A stretch of 5,241 nt of DNA. Origin: a bacterium. Lineage in GTDB: Bacteria; Fidelibacterota; Marinisomatia; Marinisomatales; JAHJCW01. The notes below the pieces were generated by a model that worked only from the letters and a program-made list of their open reading frames with translations, ran no database searches and was not told the origin of the DNA. Both the position numbers and the translations under genes were made by a program. The stretch spans positions 1 through 5,241 of the forward strand of contig JAUXHY010000121.1 of assembly GCA_030621275.1 (NCBI GenBank), in the 5' to 3' direction. Position 1 is the first letter of the stretch; every line of letters starts with the position of its first letter. Positions 1 through 5,241 of the stretch are shown one piece after another.

Positions 1-637
1 GTTCCTTTAATTGTATAGATTTAATTTTTAATAATTCAGATGTATTTAGTTTCCACTTTGTATCACCGTATTTTAAGTCATTTTCATCTGATGTAAACCA
101 AATTATAACATTTTCTCTCTGTTTATTTGAACGAAATTGTTCGACAACTTTTATTTTTAATTGGTCGCTTAAAAAAGATAACGCATCATCAATCAATATT
201 ACACTGTTGGGTAACAATAAAGTCGTTGATATATTTAATAATTCTTTTTCACCGCCACTTAATGTCACAGGATGTCTAACGGTATCCACCGAAAATAATA
301 ATTTGTTTTTGGCTTCTTCTAATTGATATCTAATATATTTCGTATCATTGGAATTGCATTCTAAACTAAATGCTAGTTCATTTTCTATCGTATTATTGAT
401 GATTTGTAAATCAGGATTTTGAAGAATTACGTTAATGTCAGTGTCATTTTTTCTTTCATTAAGAGTAAACGACGTTGATTTAAATTGTTGTTCATCTGCC
501 AATAAATATATTAATTCTGATTTTCCCGAACCGCTTTCTCCGTAAATAACGTGCAATCCCGATGAAAAATTGTAATCTTTAGATTGTTGATTGTGAGAGT
601 TATTAAATTGTAATGAAAAGGAAAAAGACTTAGTCAC
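1..637 (-). CDS. ECF/CbiO-type ABC transporter ATP-binding protein with a degenerate active site, 3' end cut by the window edge
   Basis: This is an ATP-binding (NBD) subunit or domain of an ABC transporter. I translated the reverse strand by hand: a GTG start at 637..635 opens 212 stop-free codons to the left edge. Walker A is GESGSGKS (residues 33-40), the Q-loop is LQNPDLQII (72-80), and the signature is LSGGE (126-130). The Q-loop followed by IENELAFSLE is typical of the cobalt/ECF (CbiO/EcfA) subfamily, which powers vitamin or metal uptake with an EcfT-type partner. Catalytic positions are altered. Walker B ends ILIDD, so Asp151 replaces the usual Glu. The D-loop reads SFLS instead of SxLD. 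The switch reads FTSD (Ser183) where THD is usual. ATP hydrolysis at its own site is probably weak or absent. The gene overlaps the kdtA end by 8 nt and has a GGAG ribosome site 8 nt upstream. The substrate is unknown. A second, intact NBD may follow to the left, fused or separate. The ABC family call is firm; the ECF subtype is likely. Confidence 0.85.
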   Translation of the reverse strand, partial: MTKSFSFSLQFNNSHNQQSKDYNFSSGLHVIYGESGSGKSELIYLLADEQQFKSTSFTLNERKNDTDINVILQNPDLQIINNTIENELAFSLECNSNDTKYIRYQLEEAKNKLLFSVDTVRHPVTLSGGEKELLNISTTLLLPNSVILIDDALSFLSDQLKIKVVEQFRSNKQRENVIIWFTSDENDLKYGDTKWKLNTSELLKIKSIQLKE

Positions 638-1913
638 GAATGATGCTCCGTACCACCCTTGTTGCCGAGCCGATATTATCATGGATAACTTTAGTTGCGG
701 CAAAACTTGCATCTAAAAAACGATTTTTATCATTTAATAACATTTTCATGATATCATAAAATTCTACCCCATTATTTATTGAAAAACCGCCACCGGATTT
801 TAGCAATTCCATAGCCTCATGCGATTTTTTATATTTAGGACCAAAGATTACGGGTAGTCGCGCTATTGCTGGTTCCATAATATTGTGTATTCCACTGGAA
901 AAACCACCACCTATGTAAGCAATCTGTCCCTGCCAATAATATTTTGATAAAGCACCAACTACTCCTAGAATAACTATTCTACCATTCTGAATTTTGGACT
1001 TCTTCTTAGATCGAATTATTGTCGGATTGAATCCATGAGATTCAAATTTTTGAAACGATGATTGAATATATTTTTCTGAGGGTTCATGCGGTACCCATAA
1101 CACACATAATTCTTTATCTTCTGCTAAAAGTTGAAATAGCGAATTAATAATTCTCTTCTCGTCTTCGGGCCAGACACTTCCCACAATGAGTCTTTTTTCA
1201 CGCATCAAAACCGTTATTGTACGATCTTTTGTAAATTTATCTGCTTTTTCTTTTACTTGATCATATCTAGGATTCCCTAAAACACGTATAATCGGTTTAT
1301 TATTCCGTTTTAATATTTTATTTAGTCGATAATTATCTTCTTTTGTTATTGTATATATTGTTGAAAATGATTTATAAACAGCCCTATAGAACTTTTTAAT
1401 AATAGGAAGCATTTTAGATGTATTTTGCTTAAACCTTAATGCAAAAACAGTAGTATGAATTTTTCGTCGATTAGCTAACCAAATGACGTTTGGCCATATA
1501 TCATATGATGCAAATATTATTTTTTTTGGTTTGATAATTTTAAGCACCCTTCGGATTGACCATATAAAATCGAATGGGAGATAAATCTTGCAATCAATAT
1601 TATTATCTTCAACATTTTTATATCCCGAGGGGGAGAAAAAACTTGCTACTACATAACACTCCTTATCAATCTCCTTTAATCCTTTCAATACAGGTCGCAC
1701 TTGTTCAAACTCGCCATACGAGGCAGCATGAAACCAATAAACAGATTGTTTTTTGTCCCAATTTTGTATTGTACTTTTTAAGATATTGATAGTTTGAAAA
1801 CGTCCAACCAATCCATCTCTCATTTTTTTATTAAATATTGCACAAATACATGCAAAAATAAATATCAATGGATAAAATACTAAATTATAAATAAGAAACC
1901 AAAAATAAGTCAC
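630..1913 (-). CDS. waaA: 3-deoxy-D-manno-octulosonic acid (Kdo) transferase, GT30
   Basis: WaaA/KdtA transfers Kdo from CMP-Kdo to the lipid A precursor on the inner face of the inner membrane, which is the first step of LPS core assembly. At 427 aa it matches the family length (about 420-430). An N-terminal hydrophobic anchor spans about residues 3-27. The segment HAASYGE (62-68) aligns with HSVSVGE of E. coli WaaA, with Glu68 as the expected catalytic base. Further landmarks are DIWPN (138-142, family ELWPN), GNPRYD (213-218), GSVWPEDE (245-252), VPHEP (274-278) and the CMP-Kdo-binding region GGGFSSGIHNIMEPA (335-349, His343, Asn344, Glu347) followed by FGPKYKKSHEA. The start is GTG at 1913..1911, giving a 4-nt GTGA overlap with the upstream glycosyltransferase. 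The next Met (31) would remove the anchor, so GTG is preferred. Whether it adds one or several Kdo residues cannot be read from sequence. Confidence 0.95.
   Translation of the reverse strand: MTYFWFLIYNLVFYPLIFIFACICAIFNKKMRDGLVGRFQTINILKSTIQNWDKKQSVYWFHAASYGEFEQVRPVLKGLKEIDKECYVVASFFSPSGYKNVEDNNIDCKIYLPFDFIWSIRRVLKIIKPKKIIFASYDIWPNVIWLANRRKIHTTVFALRFKQNTSKMLPIIKKFYRAVYKSFSTIYTITKEDNYRLNKILKRNNKPIIRVLGNPRYDQVKEKADKFTKDRTITVLMREKRLIVGSVWPEDEKRIINSLFQLLAEDKELCVLWVPHEPSEKYIQSSFQKFESHGFNPTIIRSKKKSKIQNGRIVILGVVGALSKYYWQGQIAYIGGGFSSGIHNIMEPAIARLPVIFGPKYKKSHEAMELLKSGGGFSINNGVEFYDIMKMLLNDKNRFLDASFAATKVIHDNIGSATRVVRSIIRD
646..649 (-). promoter_or_regulatory. Ribosome binding site for the GTG-started ABC ATPase gene
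   Basis: On the minus strand GGAG is followed by 8 nt (CATCATTC) and then GTG. It lies inside the last codons of kdtA. The match and the spacing support the GTG at 637..635 as the start, even though no ATG is available there. This is one of only two recognisable Shine-Dalgarno-like sites in the window. Confidence 0.5.
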
Positions 1914-2953
1914 AATAAACCGCCTTCATTAATCTTACTTAATACGATTTCAGAAGTAATTGTTGTCATACAATATTGCTCATCGCGATAACATTTACGT
2001 TTCCCGGTTTGAGAGCATGGTCTGCACCAAACATCCTTATTTTCTATTGAAATAGAATTATTACGATTAACTCCTGCTCCAGTTTCACGAGAGGTTGGAC
2101 CAAATATTGCAACTACTCTTTTACCAAGTGCTTCGGCAGCATGCACTAGACCTGTATCGGCTCCAATTACAAATCTTGCTTTTGTAATTATAGCCATCGA
2201 TTCTCTCAAACTTGTCTTTCCTTGCAAATTTAAAAAAGTTGGGTCACATTTAGCGACTTCATTACAAATGCCATCACTTTTTCCACCTAAAATTACAAAA
2301 TCAATATTTCTTCGATTTTTCAATTCTGCTAGTAGTTTACAATAATTATCAATCAACCAACTTTTTTGCAGCCATGCGGCTCCAGGAATAATTGTAATAT
2401 ATGGTTTTGTAACACCCTTTTCCTTCAGAAACATTCCCGCTTTTTTCCTTTCAATTTCAGATATAAATAATTCAGGCAATGGATATTCTTCATTATTCAT
2501 CCATTCCGAAATTGGTTGATGCAGTAATTTCAATTGTGAAAAATCAGCAGTGAAGAGGTTTTTTCTAAATCTAAATAATAAGAACCTTTTCCATCTTGGT
2601 TTTTTTATATTTCTTTTTGGAATATTTCTAATCACAAATCGAATTATTTTTGACCTTAGAGAATTATGAAAATCAATTACAAAATCATAAGCTGAATTAT
2701 TAATCCATTTTCCTGTTTTTAGTAATTTTATAAAACCTGTATTTCTATCAAAAGGAATAATTCTATCGATATATTTATTGCCTTCCAAAATTGAAGCATA
2801 GTCATTCAAAGTCAAAAAATCAATTTTAGCGGAAGGAAAGATCTTTTTTAATGACTTTAAAGGAGATGTCGTCAATACAATATCTCCTATTGAGCTAAAT
2901 TTTATTACTAATATTCGTTTAGGATTGGCAATCCTATTTTTTACGATTGCCAT
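1910..2953 (-). CDS. Glycosyltransferase family 9 (heptosyltransferase-like) protein
   Basis: GT9 enzymes such as WaaC, WaaF and WaaQ transfer heptose from ADP-heptose to the LPS inner core on the cytoplasmic side of the inner membrane. The 347-aa product has the family layout. The N-terminal half has RILVIKFSSIGDIVLTTSP (13-31), whose Gly23-Asp24 correspond to the conserved catalytic GD. The C-terminal half has IIPGAAWLQKSW (188-199, donor-binding Lys197) and GADTGLVHAAEALGK (264-278, with Asp266 and His271), then AIFGPTSRETGAG (282-294). A cysteine set, C310-x2-C313-x7-C321-x6-C328, follows and is common in this family. The ATG at 2953 places the first 20 nt inside the upstream prenyl synthase gene; I see no good ribosome site, so coupling to upstream translation is likely. 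Being next to kdtA supports a role in LPS core synthesis. Which heptosyltransferase step it performs, or whether it uses another sugar, is open, so no gene symbol is given. Confidence 0.92.
   Translation of the reverse strand: MAIVKNRIANPKRILVIKFSSIGDIVLTTSPLKSLKKIFPSAKIDFLTLNDYASILEGNKYIDRIIPFDRNTGFIKLLKTGKWINNSAYDFVIDFHNSLRSKIIRFVIRNIPKRNIKKPRWKRFLLFRFRKNLFTADFSQLKLLHQPISEWMNNEEYPLPELFISEIERKKAGMFLKEKGVTKPYITIIPGAAWLQKSWLIDNYCKLLAELKNRRNIDFVILGGKSDGICNEVAKCDPTFLNLQGKTSLRESMAIITKARFVIGADTGLVHAAEALGKRVVAIFGPTSRETGAGVNRNNSISIENKDVWCRPCSQTGKRKCYRDEQYCMTTITSEIVLSKINEGGLL
1923..1927 (-). promoter_or_regulatory. Probable ribosome binding site for kdtA/waaA
   Basis: GAAGG on the minus strand lies 9 nt upstream of the GTG start, within the final codons of the upstream GT9 gene. 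It is a modest Shine-Dalgarno match. It supports the GTG start that overlaps the upstream stop codon as GTGA. Confidence 0.4.
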
Positions 2954-3917
2954 TATAATTTACCAAATCTATTAATTTTTGTTTATAAATTGAATCAGGA
3001 TACGCGCTGATTGCATCGAGAGCTTTCTCGGAAAATTCCACAATTTTCATTTTAGCGTAATTAAAACCACCGGTTGATTCAATTATTTGTTTTAAATCGT
3101 TGGTAACCTTTTTGTTCTTTTTTACTTTACGCAACAATCTACCAATTTGTTTTACGGTTTGTTTATCGGCAGTATTCATACTATATACTATTGGAAGAGT
3201 GATCATATTACTCATCACATCTTTTGCTAAATCTTTTCCGGTTTCCGATTGATTGCCAAGCAAATCAAATAAATCATCTTTAATTTGAAATGCCATTCCC
3301 AAATTAATCCCAAAAACTTTTAACGCTTCGTGATCTGCTTCATTTTCTGAGGCGGTAATTGCACCAAGTTTGCAAGCAGTTGCGATTAAAGATGCAGTTT
3401 TTTTCTCAATCATTTGATAATAAACTTTTTCGTCCATATGTTTATTTATTGATTTTTCTATTTGAAGCAACTCACCTGAGCTTAAATCTTCTGCAGTCCT
3501 ACCAATGCTATCCAATACTTTAAAATTTTTCATCTTGACCATATATATCAATGATTTGCTCAAAACATAATCACCCATTAGTAATGATATTTTATTTTTC
3601 CAAACTCTATTTAAGGAAGGCCAACCGCGACGGTATTCAGCATCATCAACTATGTCATCATGAATTAAAGTAGCAATGTGTAGTAACTCCACTACGGATG
3701 CTGCACGGTAAGTGTTTTTAGTCGGTTTACCGCAAATATGAGCAGACAAAATTGTTAAAATTGGACGAACCCGTTTGCCACGTCTTTGAATAATATACTT
3801 ACTTACCGTATTAATTAATTTAACATCGGATTTCAAAGCAGATTTGAACTCGATTTGGAATTTATCCAAATCAGCTGAAATTGGTTTGGTTATATCCTTA
3901 AGAATTGAATTTGACAT
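2934..3917 (-). CDS. Polyprenyl diphosphate synthase (trans, long-chain type)
   Basis: This is a soluble all-helical enzyme that adds isopentenyl diphosphate units to an allylic primer, giving an all-trans polyprenyl diphosphate, most likely for the menaquinone or ubiquinone tail. The 327-aa length is typical. The motifs are in order: GKRVRP (47-52); the first aspartate-rich motif DDIVDD (87-92) followed by RRG (96-98); the second aspartate-rich motif QIKDDLFD (211-218, Asp214, Asp215, Asp218); and GKDLAKDV…ITLP (227-242). The fifth residue before the first motif is Ala82. A small residue there allows long products, whereas short-chain enzymes usually carry an aromatic one. I therefore favour a heptaprenyl/octaprenyl-type synthase (IspB/HepT-like) over farnesyl or geranylgeranyl synthase, but exact chain length cannot be read. 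The ATG overlaps the tatC stop by one base (TAATG), and the 3' end overlaps the GT9 gene by 20 nt. Confidence 0.93.
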   Translation of the reverse strand: MSNSILKDITKPISADLDKFQIEFKSALKSDVKLINTVSKYIIQRRGKRVRPILTILSAHICGKPTKNTYRAASVVELLHIATLIHDDIVDDAEYRRGWPSLNRVWKNKISLLMGDYVLSKSLIYMVKMKNFKVLDSIGRTAEDLSSGELLQIEKSINKHMDEKVYYQMIEKKTASLIATACKLGAITASENEADHEALKVFGINLGMAFQIKDDLFDLLGNQSETGKDLAKDVMSNMITLPIVYSMNTADKQTVKQIGRLLRKVKKNKKVTNDLKQIIESTGGFNYAKMKIVEFSEKALDAISAYPDSIYKQKLIDLVNYNGNRKK

Positions 3918-4675
3918 TAATTTAATTCGTCTTCATTTTTCCGCTTTGCACGATTTACACCTGCTGAAACCAGTATGCTGATTTCATATAATATTATAAG
4001 CGGAAATGTCATAATAATCATACTAACGGGGTCAGGCGGTGTGATAAAAGCGGAAAGTAGCATTATTCCTACAATTGCATGGCGACGATAAATTCTAAGA
4101 AATTTGGGAGTTAATATCCCAACTGATGATAATATAAATGATACAATCGGCATTTCAAAAATAACTCCAGCACCTAGCATTAACCACGTAATAAAACTGA
4201 AGTAATAGTTTATCGAAATATTATTTTGAACATCGCCATAACCCATAGAGGTAAAAAAGTTTAATGAAAATGGTATCAATACAAAATACGCAAAAAGAAT
4301 TCCACATAAAAAAGCTACATATGTGAAAATTATTATCGGAAGAATATATCTCGCTTCAGTTCCATATAAACCGGGAGCAATAAATTTCCATAATTGATAA
4401 GTGATTATTGGTAACCCGAGTACAAAACCGCTCACAAAAGCTAATCCCCACTTAACCATGAACATGCCTTGAACTTTCAATACTTGGAGTGTGAATTGAT
4501 CGCTAATTTTTAGCGTTGGAGCTACTAATATTTCCATAATTTTATCAATAAAGACAAAGGAAATAATTGCTCCAATTACTATTGCTGCAATTGATTTAAT
4601 TATACGCCAGCGAAATTCTTCGAGGTGATCCAAGAATCCCATTTCAACTATGTCTTTAGTCATATTTTGTTGCAT
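3917..4675 (-). CDS. tatC: Sec-independent (twin-arginine) protein translocase subunit TatC
   Basis: TatC is the membrane receptor that, with TatB or TatA, recognises twin-arginine signal peptides and exports folded proteins across the inner membrane. The 252-aa product has the six-helix TatC profile, with hydrophobic segments near 27-46, 72-92, 110-136, 157-183, 199-212 and 216-236. Landmarks are FLDHLEEFRWRI (14-25, signal-peptide-binding region), WKFIAPGLYGTEARY (96-110, Glu107 aligning with E. coli Glu103), IFEMPIV (172-178, Glu174 aligning with Glu170) and ITPPDPVSM (211-219, Asp215 aligning with Asp211). All the key polar residues are present. The start is uncertain. The ATG at 4675 gives a 20-nt overlap with the upstream MeaB-like gene. 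The ATG at 4663 (residue 5) gives an 8-nt overlap with the same NTGACTAA junction seen at the kdtA/ABC gene boundary. Met12 would also still keep the conserved N-terminus. No strong ribosome site separates them. No tatA or tatB gene lies in the window. Confidence 0.96.
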   Translation of the reverse strand: MQQNMTKDIVEMGFLDHLEEFRWRIIKSIAAIVIGAIISFVFIDKIMEILVAPTLKISDQFTLQVLKVQGMFMVKWGLAFVSGFVLGLPIITYQLWKFIAPGLYGTEARYILPIIIFTYVAFLCGILFAYFVLIPFSLNFFTSMGYGDVQNNISINYYFSFITWLMLGAGVIFEMPIVSFILSSVGILTPKFLRIYRRHAIVGIMLLSAFITPPDPVSMIIMTFPLIILYEISILVSAGVNRAKRKNEDELN

Positions 4676-5241
4676 CCATTATTTGATGAGCAATTTCATG
4701 GGCAGAAGATTTAATTGATTCAACGTCTTTTGTACTTTGTTCAAGTTCAATTAATCTTTTTGATGTCCAAAATTCCTTTAATAATTTATTTTGTATTAGA
4801 GAAAATACGCGAGCGCGATATCGATCAAGTTGTTTTTGAGTTATAATACCTTTATTATCCATTAAGTTCAAATGATTAAATAATTCGTCATATAATTCAA
4901 TAATTCCTTCACCCTTACTTGCTATAGTATTTAAAACGGGTGGTTCTAATCTATTTTTACCATAACTATTATGTAGTAGGGATCTTAATGTGGTAGATAA
5001 TCGATTGGCACCTGAACGGTCTGATTTATTTATTACAAAAAAGTCAGCAATTTCAATTAATCCGGCTTTCATCAACTGCACCTCATCACCTGATTCAGGA
5101 ACTAATACAACCACAGCAATATCAACAGCTTTTATCACATCGTATTCTCCTTGTCCGACACCGACAGTTTCGAATATAACAATATCTTTCCCACTTGCAG
5201 CTAGAATATCACCCACATCCTGTGCTCTCTTTGCTAATCCA
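4656..5241 (-). CDS. meaB: MeaB/ArgK-family P-loop GTPase (methylmalonyl-CoA mutase chaperone), 5' end cut by the window edge
   Basis: MeaB-type GTPases guard adenosylcobalamin loading and integrity of methylmalonyl-CoA mutase and related B12 mutases in the cytoplasm. The frame is open to the right edge. It encodes 194 residues here, beginning GLAKRAQDVGDIL, so roughly the first 120-135 residues, including the P-loop, lie outside the window. The GTG at 5216 is an internal valine codon (VGDIL), not the start. Visible motifs are the switch II/G3 segment IFETVGVGQGE (fragment residues 22-32), VPESGDEVQLMKAG (47-60), the guanine-specificity motif NKSD (71-74) and a G5-like NTIASKGEG (104-112). 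The C-terminal helical arm, used in dimerisation in this family, follows. The end overlaps tatC. A mutase gene would be expected upstream, to the right of the window, but that cannot be seen. It could serve another acyl-CoA mutase such as isobutyryl- or ethylmalonyl-CoA mutase. Confidence 0.93.
   Translation of the reverse strand, partial: GLAKRAQDVGDILAASGKDIVIFETVGVGQGEYDVIKAVDIAVVVLVPESGDEVQLMKAGLIEIADFFVINKSDRSGANRLSTTLRSLLHNSYGKNRLEPPVLNTIASKGEGIIELYDELFNHLNLMDNKGIITQKQLDRYRARVFSLIQNKLLKEFWTSKRLIELEQSTKDVESIKSSAHEIAHQIMDATKYD

Larger units (their letters stand above)
1..5241 (-). other. Single gap-free operon segment of six overlapping genes
   Basis: All six genes point the same way, and each overlaps the next: meaB/tatC by 20 nt (or 8 with the shorter tatC start), tatC/prenyl synthase by 1, prenyl synthase/GT9 by 20, GT9/kdtA by 4 and kdtA/ABC ATPase by 8. 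No spacer exists in which a promoter or a standard intergenic terminator could sit. Co-transcription from a promoter to the right of the window and translational coupling are therefore inferred. A promoter hidden inside a coding region cannot be excluded from sequence alone. Confidence 0.75.

Noticed and set aside
1..629. Possibility that the left end is non-coding
   Set aside because: The minus frame from the GTG at 637 has no stop codon through to base 1 and contains Walker A, Q-loop and LSGGE motifs in the right order and spacing.
1..637. Reading the degenerate ABC gene as a pseudogene
   Set aside because: There is no frameshift or stop in 212 codons, the other nucleotide-binding motifs are intact, and a plausible ribosome site is present. 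The substitutions look like selective specialisation rather than decay, although the 3' part is unseen.
600..660. A terminator after kdtA
   Set aside because: I see no stable GC-rich hairpin followed by a T-run on the minus strand, and the next gene begins within the kdtA coding sequence.
1574..1789. 71-codon plus-strand open frame opposite kdtA
   Set aside because: It lies wholly antisense to a well-supported Kdo transferase gene, its translation resembles no family I know, and no ribosome site supports it. It is a chance open frame.
5214..5216. GTG as the start of the MeaB-like protein
   Set aside because: The frame stays open to the window edge, and the upstream residues (GLAKRAQD) match the MeaB family. 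A start here would also lack the P-loop. It is an internal valine codon.
1..5241. CRISPR array, tRNA or rRNA gene, insertion sequence or long repeat
   Set aside because: The window is filled by overlapping coding regions on one strand. I saw no spaced direct repeats, inverted-repeat ends, transposase motifs or tRNA-like folds.

Overview
The window looks like a piece of chromosome from an AT-rich, Gram-negative bacterium. It carries a Kdo transferase and a heptosyltransferase-type glycosyltransferase, so an LPS-like outer membrane is expected. Several motifs (for example GGGF…GIHN…EPA and VIFGPKYKKS in the Kdo transferase) resemble versions I associate with the Bacteroidota/Ignavibacteriota/Neomarinimicrobiota (FCB) group. 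That placement rests on recalled family patterns, not on a search, so it is tentative.

All genes lie on the minus strand and are transcribed from right to left. In transcription order they are: the C-terminal part of a MeaB/ArgK-family GTPase (cut by the right edge); tatC; a long-chain polyprenyl diphosphate synthase; a GT9 heptosyltransferase-like enzyme; the Kdo transferase kdtA/waaA; and the N-terminal ~212 residues of an ECF/CbiO-type ABC ATPase (GTG start, running off the left edge). Each of the five junctions is an overlap, of 20, 1, 20, 4 and 8 nt. There is therefore no intergenic DNA in the window, and I see no internal promoter, terminator, RNA gene, repeat or mobile element. This points to one polycistronic, translationally coupled unit.

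Most of the operon serves the cell envelope: TatC moves folded proteins across the inner membrane, the prenyl synthase makes isoprenoid chains (quinone tail or related lipid), and GT9 plus KdtA build the LPS inner core. MeaB (a B12 mutase chaperone) and the ABC ATPase do not fit that theme obviously.

I found no clearly new biological system. The item most worth a second look is the ABC ATPase. It keeps its Walker A, Q-loop and LSGGE signature, but it lacks the catalytic glutamate, the D-loop aspartate and the switch histidine. This is the pattern of the degenerate half of an asymmetric ATPase pair.
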